Positions 1 to 10,300 of a DNA stretch of 64,000 bases are shown here, piece after piece (the stretch's first letter is position 1; every line of letters begins with the position of its first letter). The DNA lies in contig CM022951.1 of assembly GCA_012931725.1 (NCBI GenBank), positions 36,382,805-36,446,804 on the forward strand. Direction: 5' to 3'. The notes beneath the pieces are model-generated. The model was given only the letters and a program-made list of their open reading frames with translations. It did not search any database and had not been told where the DNA came from. The DNA is from Litsea cubeba. Lineage: Eukaryota; Streptophyta; Magnoliopsida; Laurales; Lauraceae. The position numbers and the translations under genes were made by a program.

Positions 1-1379
1 TGGGTCCCACTTAAAAATATTTGGTCAATTTGTTAGGTCTACGATCATTTGATCCTTTGATCTTTTTAAAATAATTCATGGGTCCCATCCCGCATAATAT
101 GGTTTTCTGGACGGTTAGAATAGAGATGGTGGACCCCATTCATCTGGGAGGTTCCACTTAAATAGGTTATGTTTGGTCAATTTGTGAGGTCTATGATTAT
201 TTGATCCTTTGATCTTTATCAAGCAAATCATGGGTCCATCCCGCATCATATTATTTCATAGATGGTTAGAATATAGACGGTGGACCCATTCATCTTGGGG
301 TCACTTAAATAGGTTAGGTTTGATCAATTTGAGAGGTCTATGATCATTTGATCATTTGATCTTTATCAATCGATTCATGGGTCCCGACACGCATCATTTC
401 ATTTTATGGAGGGTTAGAATAAAGATGGTGGACCCCATTCATCTGGGTCCCACTTAAAAATATTTGGTCAATTTGTTAGGTCTACGATCATTTGATCCTT
501 TGATCTTTCTTAATCAATTCATGGGTCCCATCCCGTATAATATGGTTTTATGAACGGCTAGAATAGAGATGGTGGACCACATTCATCTGGGGGGTTCAAC
601 TTAAATCGATTAGGTTTGGTCAATTTGTGAGGTCTATTATCATTTGATCATTTGATCTTTATCAAGCAATTCATGGGTCCCAGCCCGCATCATATGGTTT
701 TATGGACGATTAGAATATAGATGGTGGACCCCATTCATCTTGGAGGTCCCACTTAAATAGGCTAGGTTTGGTCAATTTGAGAGGTCTATGATCATTTGAT
801 CTTTATCAATCAATTAATGGGTCCCGGCCCGCATCATTTGATTTTATGGACGGTTATAATAAAGATGTTGGACCCCATTCATCTGGGTCCCACTTAAATA
901 CATTAGGTCAATTTGTTAGGTCTACAATCATTTGATCATTTGATCTTTCTTAATCAATTCATGGGTCCCATCTCGCATAATATGGTTTTATGGACGGTTA
1001 GAATATAGATGGTGGACCCCATTCATCTTGGGGGTCCCACTTAAATAGGTTAGGTTTGGTCAATTTGAGAGGTCTATGATCATTTGATCTTTATCAATCA
1101 ATTAATGGGTCCCAGCCCGCATCATATGATTTATGAACGGTTAGAATAAAGATGATGGACCCCATTCATCTTGGTCCCACTTAAATATATTAGGTCAATT
1201 TGTTAGGTCTATGATCATTTGATCTTTATCAATCAATTAATGGGTCCCAGCCCGCATCATATGATTTTATGAACGGTTAGAACAGAGATGATGGACCCCA
1301 TTCATCTTGGTCCTACTTAAATATATTAGGTCAATTTGTTAGGTCTATGATCATTTGATCTTTCTTAATCAATTCATGC
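1..1379. repeat. Tandem satellite, about 145-bp monomer
   Basis: About ten tandem monomers begin near 1, 145, 295, 443, 587, 740, 883, 1027, 1171 and 1307. Each carries the blocks GGTCCCACTTAAAT, GGTCAATTTG, GATCATTTGATC, TCATGGGTCCCA and GGTGGACCCCATTCATC. The first six fall into three types (different joins between CACTTAAAT and GGTCAATTTG) that repeat in the order 1-2-3-1-2-3, about 442 bp per trimer. The last four units are irregular and shorter. The array is cut by the window edge. It may be a satellite or a tandem block inside an unseen element; no coding potential is seen. Confidence 0.9.
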
Positions 1380-1587
1380 CTCACCTAAAGAATAAAACAT
1401 TTGGAAAAAAAACATAAAGATCAAATTAGCAACAAAAAAAAGGACTCACAAGTTTACTAATTAATAAATTAATTAAAAATAATTCATATCAGTCTGTGCA
1501 TTTGGTGGTTTCGTGGTTTATCCACGGGGTTTTGCTAGTTATATATATAAGCAAGAGGGAGGTTTACTCTCGGGTGCCACATCAGCG

Positions 1588-1931
1588 CACTACTAGAAAA
1601 TAGACTTTTAACGGCCGCCATTAGCCATCGCTAAAAGTCACGTGGCGGTCGCTAATACACTTTAGCGACCGCCAAGTATAGGCTGCAAAAACTTCGTCGT
1701 TTATTGGCGACCGCCACGTGGTGCAATGTCGGCATTTCATAAAATTCACATGTAACATCACAATATGGTTCTTACAATCTCACATTGGAGTTTTCTCTCT
1801 CAATCCACAATCCCACAAATTTCTTTCATGAGTCCCGCCTTTTGTCCTAAATCTCTCACTCTATTGATGAAGACATCCATTTCTTTCACTTAAATCTCTT
1901 CTTCTACCCAACATTTTTCTTAATTTCATGT
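1588..1931 (+). mobile_element. CACTA-type transposon 5' terminus (fragment)
   Basis: The stretch starts with CACTACTAGAAAA at 1588-1600, the form typical of plant En/Spm (CACTA) ends. It is followed by subterminal inverted and direct repeats built on GCGACCGCCA: CACGTGGCGGTCGC near 1639, TTAGCGACCGCCA near 1662, and GGCGACCGCCACGTGG near 1706. No transposase and no matching 3' end are seen, so this is a truncated or small non-autonomous copy. Its right limit is set only by the next CACTA end at 1932. Confidence 0.6.
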
Positions 1932-2690
1932 CACTACAAGAACCTGAACTTTTGGAAAATGAGAATTTTTATCGCCAAAAGTCACATTTTCATCGGTAAA
2001 AGTATTTATTAGACGAATAATTTTTCGTCTGCCAGACGTCGGTAAAAAGTTGTCAGCAAAACATTTTCTCGACGGAATTATTTTTGTCGGCAAAAAATAT
2101 ATTTTTACTGACGATTATTTGACTTTTGCCGACGTTTTTTTCGTTGGAAAAATTATTTTTTTTTCTTTTTTAATTTTACTGAGTTATTTTTCGTCGGCAG
2201 AAAAAATTTTATTTTTTTTATTTTTCTTTTTTACTTTTGCCGACTTTTTTTTTCGTCAGAAAAATAAATTTTTTTTTAGTTTTTCTTTTTTACTTTTGTC
2301 GACGTTTTTTTTCGTCAGCAAAAGAATTTTATTTTTCTTTTTTACTTTTACCGACGTTTTTCTTCGTCAGCAAAATAATTTTATTTTATTTATTTTTCTT
2401 TTTTACTTTATCCGACATTTTTTTCGTCAGCAAAATAAATTTTTTTATAAATTTTTCTTTTTTACTTTTGCCGACATTTTTTTCGTCGGCAAAAGAATTT
2501 TATTTTTTTTTCTTTTTTACTTTTACCGACGTTTTTCTTCCTCGAAAAAATAATTTTATTTTATTTTATTTTCCCTTTTACTTTTGCCGACAAAAAAAAT
2601 GTCGGCAAAAGTATTTATATATTTTTTTATTTTTCTTTTTACTTTGATCGAAGAAAAAAAACATCGGTAAAGGTCTTTTTTTAAATATTA
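1932..2690 (+). mobile_element. CACTA-type transposon 5' end with subterminal repeat array
   Basis: A second CACTA terminus, CACTACAAGAA at 1932-1942, leads into about ten degenerate repeats of 55-65 bp. Each holds an imperfect palindrome of the form TTTTGCCGAC...GTCGGCAAAA separated by T-rich DNA (about 1975-2670). Subterminal arrays of this sort bind CACTA transposase. Long reading frames here are phenylalanine-rich translations of T runs and are not genes. No 3' terminus was found downstream, so the element is truncated or its remainder was displaced. Confidence 0.6.
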
Positions 2691-3578
2691 TATTTATTTT
2701 TTCATTATTATTTTCCTGTAAACCTGTTTATGCACCTGTATAAAAAATAAACCAGTTCATGTACCTATATTCAACATAAAAAATGCAATGAAACAAATGT
2801 TACTGAATAAACAAACAACCATCTCCATTTTTCATTAATCATTCATCTCATTAAACAAATATTACAATCAATAATGATACAGTCTCGTATAAATGTCCAA
2901 TATACATATATATACAAATAAACCGAAAAGAAGTCCAACACCCCCACAAGTCTGCAACCGGCCACCCCAAAGTGTCCATCAATCTGCAATGACAAAAATG
3001 ATAAGTCCACAAAATTGTAGCTTTCATTCATCATTTTATATGCATTTGTGGACTTAATTAAGCTAATTGCATAGAATTACATTTAATTTCATGATTTCAT
3101 GTATTTAAGGATCATAGTTGGAATCTTAGTCAAATTTGGTCAAAATTCATTACATTGCATGACTTTTGTGAAATTAGGGTTATCATCTCATTCATCACCC
3201 AAAATTAGTTTTTTTAGCCTCACTAATGTATACTTGCTAATTTTGACATCATATGTTATTTTTGGAAAGTTGGGTATTTTTGTTGCATTGAGTAGGCATG
3301 TAGAATCCCATGCATAGTCCATCTAGATTCCTTACACTTGATTATTCGAGTTTTTTTCCAGAATAGCACCCTCAAGTAAACTAATTTCCATAATAGCACC
3401 CATTTGAAAATAATACCTTTAATATCATCCCGAGCCTATGTGGCATATCCAATCCTAACAAAAGAACCAAAATTACTGAAACCAAATAAAGCAAAAGTGA
3501 ATAAAGTGAAGCAACAATGCTAACCCACAATTACTGATCCATGAATTCTAATTAGACCCAAATTTTTTGCTGCAAATA
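2691..3578. other. AT-rich DNA without recognisable features
   Basis: About 0.9 kb between the CACTA end and the first base of Gypsy-C. All reading frames are shorter than 75 codons and none resembles a known protein. I see no tandem repeat, terminal repeat or RNA gene. It is the only stretch that might be old host intergenic DNA. Confidence 0.5.
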
Positions 3579-3673
3579 TGTCAAACCCCGACCCAGGTTC
3601 GGTATATTTAATTATATTTTAATCGTGATTAGTTGATAAGTGGGGTTAGTGGACGATTAGCTTAATTTTTAAG
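3579..3673 (+). repeat. Gypsy-C 5' LTR, first 95 bp
   Basis: It begins TGTCAAACCCCGACCC, which mirrors the other end of the same LTR (GTCCGGGGGTGTGACA, ending 27318), as expected for LTR terminal inverted repeats. It is interrupted after TTAAG by Tat-A and resumes at 24277. Confidence 0.8.
3669..3673. repeat. Target-site duplication of Tat-A, left copy (TTAAG)
   Basis: TTAAG immediately precedes the LTR start TGATGG and is repeated exactly at 24272-24276, just after the LTR end TCAACA. This defines the ends of Tat-A. Confidence 0.93.
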
Positions 3674-3945
3674 TGATGGACCGCGCTCCTGCTGGGTTCT
3701 ACCGAGGTCGGCGGACGTGGGAGTCCGTTGGGTCCGACCCTTTCGTAACCGGGGGGCAGAGGTGTGCATCAACATTTTTGTTGTGTGGGTGTGCCAGATT
3801 TTCTATTTTACTCGAAATTGCAAGTGGTGATCCGGAGATCAACCTTCGCATGTAAAAAAGAAATCAACTTCTTTCAAGTTTTCCATTGCACATATATTTA
3901 AGAAAAGAGACATTTTTCTTGGTTTGCCGTGAAAGGCAATTTTTT

Positions 3946-4021
3946 GGCATTTATAGCCGATTTTGGCGTTTATAGCTGGTTTCTGGCGTTTATAGCCGAT
4001 TTTGGCGTTTATAGCCGATTT
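3946..4021. repeat. GGC(A/G)TTTATAGCCG array in the LTR
   Basis: Four tandem copies of GGCRTTTATAGCYG separated by ATTTT or TTTCT spacers. The same array is present in every LTR copy (22028-22106, 28536-28610, 52756-52812, 57849-57908), and a longer relative lies in the internal spacer (12293-12635; 40595-40948). In element orientation it lies downstream of the TATA box, in the transcribed R/U5 part. Confidence 0.85.
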
Positions 4022-4351
4022 ACCATCCTTATCAATAATGAAAGAGAAGAGTTGTGATTTTTGTCTCTTTTGAAAAAATACAAACTACAATGAAAAGCAA
4101 GAAAAGGAGGATCTAACTTCTCAGGAGATTGTGGGGGACCCGTTTAGATTGACGGTCGTAAGCCATATGTGGGCTTCGCCATCATCCATGCAGATGAGAA
4201 CAGAGGATGCTATTGATTCGCTTGGCTTGGCTATAACCTCAGGTTTTTAGAGGACAAAGACCAAAAGGAGGTCCTATGTCCAATAAAAAACCGAGTAAAC
4301 GGGTTGAAAAGCCACATCTAAGCCATTGGAGGCAGAAGGAGAAGGCAAGGA

Positions 4352-4373
4352 CCTTGGGGGGGTACCCCCAAGG
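4352..4373. other. G/C hairpin in LTR R/U5
   Basis: Arms CCTTGGGGG and CCCCCAAGG flank a GGTA centre, a near-perfect inverted repeat with a KpnI-like core. It lies about 140 bp downstream of the LTR TATA box in element orientation. In Tat-B the G arm has expanded (28943-28968 and 53146-53170). Confidence 0.6.
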
Positions 4374-4510
4374 GACTTTTGTCACCTTGTAGCGGTGGTC
4401 GGTGTAGTATTTCCGCAGAGTTTTCTCTCTTTTCCTTCTCTGAATTTCTGTGCTTTGTCTGTGTTTCTGTCTGTGATTTTCTCTGATCTCTTTCTTCTTG
4501 GAGAGCTCTC

Positions 4511-4519
4511 CTATTTATA
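4511..4519 (-). promoter_or_regulatory. LTR TATA box for gag-pol transcript (3' LTR copy)
   Basis: The - strand reads TATAAATAG followed by GAGAGCTCTCC, a strong plant TATA box. It is about 1.69 kb from the LTR start. It is conserved at 22593-22601, 29113-29121 and 58412-58420, and mutated to TATAAATGG at 53315-53323. Confidence 0.75.
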
Positions 4520-6208
4520 GGCTTTTAGGTAGCCATTTAGGAGGATTTATGGGCTTTTATTGTCATTAAGCCACATAATGGGAGGAGTTACAGGATTTAA
4601 ATCTTTATTTTGTAACTCCTTTTTCTTGGCTTCTGATTGGCCGGAGGAGATTGAGGGCATTTAATCGCCTTTAATCGCCATGATGGGAGGAGTTTCATGG
4701 GTTAAATGCCATGAGTCTCTTGACTTGTAACTCTCGGATGCTTGCTTCTGATTGGTCCATCCAAAGAAATGGATTAATGACTGTAATAAAGTCAGTCAAT
4801 TAATCGCATTTAAGTGGTCGCCGAGCAGTTGAAGAGTCGCGGGCCGTGCCGCATCTTTTGGGATTCTTCTGGTAATGATCATCGATGGATCTTCATGTAG
4901 ATCGACATCGGATGACCATGTGACTTCAAGTGTTGGTTGCCAACAGCGGGTCAGTGCCATCTGTCCTGTCGATTTCTCGATCGGTCGGGTAGAAAGCACA
5001 CTTTTTTTGGTTGACCGGGTGGCGATCAATGTTGTTTTCGATACTTTTGATGATTGACCCGTGTTTTTGACAGATGTCAGAGGATTTGGTGTCTCAAAAG
5101 TATGAGTTTTGGAAACTACCAGAGGCTGGACGCTTCGAATCGCGAAAAAACGGTGAAAACCGGGGTTTCCGGGGCCTTCTCGGCGATCCCGGGCTCCAGG
5201 GTTTTTTCCCCTTTTTGTCCCGTTTTGTGTCCGTTTTTGCTGTTTTTCGATTCTTTTTTCTTATGTATTTTTCCTTGACATTTTTGACCATTTATTGGCC
5301 TGATTTCCCTGTAGGAAATCTGATGAGAATCCTTGTATTTTATTTTGCAAAGTTTCCAATTTCTTGAGAAAGCCGAAGACTTTGTCACGTAGAGCTGCCG
5401 ATTTTCCGTCAGAAGATGAAACTGGGACAAACGATGTCGGAATGACCTGAAATTTGTTGTGAAGCCTCCTGAGCAATAAATAAGACCAACCATAGGCTTT
5501 TGTTTGAGTTTTGAAGCCGTTTGGGGTCCTATCACCAGTAGACTCGCTTTTGTCGCGGTTTGATGTGCGGTCAACCGATGTCCGATTAACTTGAAATTTG
5601 ACAGGGAACCCATTGGAGTCATTTTAAGATGATCCATAGGCTCTGTCTTGGAAACCATGGTCCCAGAGAGCTTTGCCGCCGAGAGGCCTGATTTGGCTTC
5701 CGAGCATCAAACTATGGTCAAATGTTGTCGAAATGACCTGAAATTTGACGTGCAGCCCCTTGTAAGCATTTTGAAGCCGTCCATGTGCTCTATCTGATGA
5801 GTGATGGCCTCGGCGGTTCTTGCTGCCGATAGGCTTGATTTAGCTGCTCGAGGGTTGATGTAGGGTCAAACGTTGTCGGTTTGACTCGGAACTTGACGTG
5901 GAGCCTTTTGGATGTATTTTGAGACCATCCATCGGCTCTGATCGAAGATTTGGTGTCTCCGATGCTTTCGCCGCCGAGAGCTCCTTTTCGGCTGTCGGAG
6001 AAGCGAAGTTAGGCCAAATGATTTTGAAATGGCCCGAAACTTCTTGTGTACTCCTCTTTTGGCTGTATTGAAGGATCTTGCAGTTTTTGTTTGATTCTGA
6101 CAAGATTTGATTTTTTGGAAGTAGCATTGCCTATTTATGGCAGGTTGCGACTTCATGTAGCTCTTTGGATCTTGAAGAGGCAAAGTGACATTTTTAGTGT
6201 CAACAAAT

Positions 6209-6216
6209 GCCCCCTC
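6209..6216 (-). promoter_or_regulatory. Polypurine tract of Tat-A
   Basis: On the - strand GAGGGGGC, followed by ATT and the LTR start TGTTGACA. Its position directly before the 3' LTR is that of the plus-strand primer of LTR retrotransposons. This fixes the element as - strand, independent of its genes. Confidence 0.8.
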
Positions 6217-6431
6217 GAGGTACAGCGACGAGTTGCTTAACTTTTGTAGTCGATGTGCCTCGAAGAGATTTTTGAAGGAGAGCCTATGACTTGACCAAGA
6301 GTCTTTGAGCAATCTTTCTTTTTGGTATTTGTAGCCTTTTGAGCTTCCAGCGGAATTTTATGGTAGTGAAAGGGATCACGTACTATCTCGAGGCAGAGTT
6401 TTGAAGATGACATCAGGGATGTGGATTTGGG

Positions 6432-6660
6432 TTTTGACCTTGTGACCTAACAGGCTGTATGTGGCAGGTTAGGGGGTCGGGTTTGGTTTTGATCGTGTGA
6501 CCCAACAAGCTGTATGTGGAATGTTGGGGGATCAATTTTGGTTTTGATCTTGTGACCTAACAGGCTATATGTGGCAAGTTAGGGGATCAGGTTTTGGTTT
6601 TTGGTTTTGGTCTTGTGACCCAACAAGCTGTATGTGGCAAGTTAGGGGACCAGGATTTGG
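6432..6660. repeat. Tandem repeat, four units of about 56 bp
   Basis: Units hold the blocks TTGTGACCTAACAGGCTGTATGTGG and GTTAGGGGATCAGG with variants CCCAACAAGC. It lies between the 3' LTR and the promoter of the antisense gene. Tat-B has the same array at 31096-31325; Tat-D lost it by deletion. Nothing coding is seen in 6217-7265. Confidence 0.8.
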
Positions 6661-6969
6661 TTTGATTTTTGTGGAATGTCAATTTCAAGATTTTGGCTCA
6701 ATTTGGTATATGAGGCTGGATGGTTTGATTTTTGGAAGCTCATGGGGCTTTGGAATTCTCTTTGTATGGTTGAATCAACTCAAAAGAGGCATGGAACCAT
6801 TTTTGTATGCTCTTGGTAAGAGGGATTTCTCTTTGACTAAAAGCCCAAAATTTTTTTATTATTTTTTCTTTGTGCCTAGGTGGTCAAACCTGGCTCATAT
6901 GGGCTAACCCATGGGACCTTAAGCTTTTGAAATGGCTTAGATCTCATATGGTGTCATTTTTCTAAAGAA

Positions 6970-7200
6970 TATCCAAAAATATCTCATTTGGAAAAGAGAA
7001 TATCTAAGAATATCTTTACTTGGAGAGAATCTCTCATGTTCCCTTTATTTTGGGATGGGATATCTCAAGATATCTTTCTTTTGGGAAAGAATCCTTCATT
7101 GATCCTATCTTTTAGGAGAAAATCTCTCATTGATTTCTTTTTGGGAGAGAATCCCTCAAGATATCTTTCTTTTGGGAAAGAATCTTTCTAATCTCTTTCT
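6970..7200. repeat. Degenerate repeat of GATATCTTTCTTTTGGGAAAGAATC
   Basis: Five or six degenerate units with the words AAGATATCTTTCTTTTGGG, AAAGAATC and GAGAATCTCTCA, 25-50 bp apart, just upstream of the antisense-gene TATA box. Tat-B has a shorter version (31640-31830). Confidence 0.65.
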
Positions 7201-7265
7201 TTTGTAAGGTTACTAATTAGTAACACTTACCTCTTTCTTCTTTCCTTCTTTGGTTTGCTATCTTC

Positions 7266-7272
7266 TATAAAA
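7266..7272 (+). promoter_or_regulatory. TATA box of the antisense PMD gene (Tat-A)
   Basis: CTATAAAAGCAAGGAG is conserved at the same distance (129 bp from TATA to ATG) in Tat-A, Tat-B (31892-31898) and Tat-D (59880-59886). It is on the strand opposite gag-pol and outside the LTR, so the antisense gene appears to have its own promoter. Confidence 0.75.
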
Positions 7273-7394
7273 GCAAGGAGGAGGTTGGATCTCTTGCTCT
7301 TATTACTTTCTTTTGCAATAATCTCAAGAGGGCTTCAAGACCAAGAGTTCTTCTTCTTCAAGATCTTCAAGACTTTTCTTCTTCTTTTCCATCA

Positions 7395-10300
7395 ATGGCT
7401 TCAAGTAAGTTCCCTTTTTCAAGAAAACCCCATTGTAGGAAAAAAAGGTTCTTTTCTTTTTTTTTGTTTCTTTCTTTTCTTTTCTTCTTTTCTTTTTTTT
7501 CTTTTCCACGTGTTTGCTTCTTTCTTTTTTCACACGCTTTTTTTTGCTTTCTTTCCTTCTTTCTTTTTTTTTCATGTTTTGTTTTTTTTTTTTGTTTGTG
7601 GACCGTACGGACAGATCCGTACGGATCTGGCCGTACGGCCACGTGGCCTGTGGGCCATCCCCCTTTTTTTCTTTTAGTTCATCATGATAATGCCCCCTTT
7701 TTTTTGGCAAACCTAGATGTTCATGCATGCATTCAATTGTAAATTAAATTTGTAGCATGATGTGATATCATACCTGAAAGTTTTCGCGAATTTGGGAACT
7801 TGGAGCTCGCAGCGATGTTGAGCCCTTCCTGATTTTGCGGAGACTTTGAGGTTTCGAAAGTTTGGAGTTTCGGAGCTCGCAGCGATGTTGAGCCCATCTT
7901 CAAGCTTTCTATTTCTTTCGGGATAGTTCCTTTTCTTCGGAATTGCCCCGTCATCATGTCAAAATTTCGCCAGATTTTTTTTAGCGAGATTCTGTCATTT
8001 TGATGTTTGATATTTTTCTTTTCCATCCTTTGAAGGTGGTTCCTCCAGAACGAACAAGGGTAAAGAGCCTGCTACAAGCATACCTCGTCGATCTGCTAGA
8101 TCTTCTAATCCGGCCGTTTAGCAGGCCTTTGAGAAGGTCCAGTATGTTGAGAGAAATCTGGAAGAATGCGACTCCCTCAACAGAGATGAGATGAGGCAGC
8201 GATTGATCACTCTCAAGGGAGAGGAATTCTATAAGATCATGGTAAGCAGTCGTCCATGGGTGATGGAAGATCAGAGTGTTTTACCCAAGCCTACCTTCTT
8301 CTTTGGTGATGCAGTCCCTGATGACATGACATACCAGAGGAGATGTTTTCAGTTCTCTTTCACAGCAAATGGTGAGAAGAAGACCGTTGCTACCCGGTCG
8401 ACGTTTGATCGCACCATTTCGATCATGAGCCTTGCCCCCACGTGCTCTAAGAGGGAAGATCCTCCAAGCTGAGTGAGAAGGACAAATGTAATTAAGACCG
8501 GGGTTTTTCTTGGCGGTTCTCCTGGATATACGGAGAGGTCGCCTGTTGACATGGACCTGTTGATGCCATCCATCGGCTACCAGGGTTCTGATTATCCGTC
8601 GGTCGATTTGAGACCGGTGGGCCTTGGTAATTTTAGCGGTGACGGCAGCAATTGGATCAAGCCTTTTCGACTCCGTGGCCATTTCAATGCTGACTCCGAG
8701 TGGAAGTCGTGGACTGATCGCGTCCTGCTGATTGGTGGCGCCGTTTTGAAGGAAGCCAGGATTTTTGATGCGGTCCGTGCCTTTAGGGAGACCGTGATCT
8801 TTTCCGACGAGGCCTTCATGGCAATGCTGGAATCATTCCTCCCACAAACCAATACCTTCGTTGTGACGAATGGCGAGATTGGTTTTTCTTTGAAGGAGCT
8901 GAGCGCCATTACTGGATTGGCCATCCTCGGCAAACTCTCTGAGGAGTTTATGCCGATTGACAGCGTCCTTGAGGGGCAGTCTGAGGAGTTCAGGCTTCTG
9001 TGCTTTCAGCTCGTCGCCTTCTATGATTTTTTTGAAGGAGAAAGAAGGTTTGAAAGTTAGATCCAGCAGTTGGAAGAGTTCTAGCTCTTCATTCCCCAAC
9101 TCTTTTGATAGTAGGGAGTCTTCTGATAGCGTGACCCAAGAAGCCGGAGCTCAGGATCCAAGTTCAAATAAGATCTTGGCCATGCAAGAAGAGTTGAGAG
9201 ATTTCTGTGCCAGTACAAACGCCATATGTGCTGACATTGCACTGCGGAGAGATCTCGCTGTTTACCTCACTTATTGGCTTGGTGAGGCTCTTTTTGCTGG
9301 AGGAGATGGAATGTACATCAGGTCACATTGTATTTTTCCGGCTTGTCAGATGGCGTTTGGAGAGCAGCTTGCTTTGGTGCCAGCTCTTTACTCCTACCTG
9401 TGTACCGAACTGCAGGCTGCTGCTTTTTTGGTTCGGCTTGGGCTTCCCATGAATAGGGTATTTTCAGCCCACATCTTTTATTCGTGGTACGTGTACCATT
9501 GTCCTGGCTTCCACCGGCTGGGTGCTGCACAAGATGATGATCCTCTGATGATTCGACTGGTTAAGGGCAAAGCCGTGTCCGAATCACTTTTGTTTGCCCG
9601 CACGAGGATCCGACAGTTCAGGGACGTCGAGATGGGGCAGTCTTCAGTGAAGCTTTCTCCGGAGTTGCGAAAGAAGGCTTTTGATTTTGGTGCCTCCCGA
9701 GACTCTACCAGGGCGGGGTCGGGAAGGCATTATTCCTTGACGAATGCAGAGAGAGTGGCTTTTCAGCATACGTGTCGGCACGATGGTGTACCGTAGACAT
9801 CTTTTCGTCGACATCCAGCCGTATGTACCCTCTCGCTTAGCTTTGCAGCTAGGCTTTTCTCAAGGCGTTGTTGGAGCACCTTCAAGCATGGTGAAGCGCT
9901 TTGGAGGCTTACAGGACGGGAGAAATGCATGGGCTTTCTATAGTGCTAAAGATACTACAGCCATGATTTCTTATCCTGTGTTGCTGACTTCTCGGACTGC
10001 CGGCTTTGCGAAGTGGTTCGCGGAGAGCTTTTCGGCATATCGGGGGCTTTCCAAGAAGGAGCTTGATGTGAAGCTGGCATCTGGAAAGGGCCTTGGAAAG
10101 TCGGATGGCGTCCAGCGAGAGGAAGTTTGGGCCTTCCTTTCTGGAGAGAAGCACAAGATAGGCTTTCTCGGTGACCAGGGCGTCATTGGTTCTGAAGCTG
10201 TTCGAGAAATACCTGATGAGGCTTTAGAGCAACTAGAACAGGAGGAAGCCGAACTTGGTGCTTGGATGCAAGCGGCACAGAAGCAAGCTTCTGTGGAGTC

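Larger units (their letters stand above)
3674..6205 (-). repeat. Tat-A 3' LTR
   Basis: A 2,532-bp copy. In element orientation it starts TGTTGACACT and ends GGTCCATCA. It matches 21757-24271 over its full length and also the LTRs of Tat-B and Tat-D. Contents in + order: TATAGCC motif array (3946-4021), G/C-rich hairpin (4352-4373), TATA box on the - strand (4511-4519), an indel-prone segment (about 5170-5215), then about 1 kb of unique U3. Conserved short frames in it are not genes. Confidence 0.93.

Noticed and set aside
2050..2647. Overlapping 136- and 167-codon frames rich in Phe
   Set aside because: They translate T-rich subterminal CACTA repeats; composition is F/L/S only and frames overlap in different phases.
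4875..5057. Sixty-codon frame MIIDGSSCRSTSDDH... present in all five Tat LTR copies
   Set aside because: Conservation follows from LTR identity; the frame lies in non-coding LTR, opposite to the element, with a slightly different start in Tat-D and no family resemblance.
5116..5658. 180-codon frame on the - strand in the LTR, with 214- and 222-codon relatives in other copies
   Set aside because: Its ends and phase differ among LTR copies because of indels, so it is not maintained as a gene.
7324..7728. Lysine-rich frames on the - strand and Phe-rich frames on the + strand (also near 31950-32796 and 59917-60518)
   Set aside because: They read simple pyrimidine tracts of intron 1, differ in length in each Tat copy and overlap in several phases.
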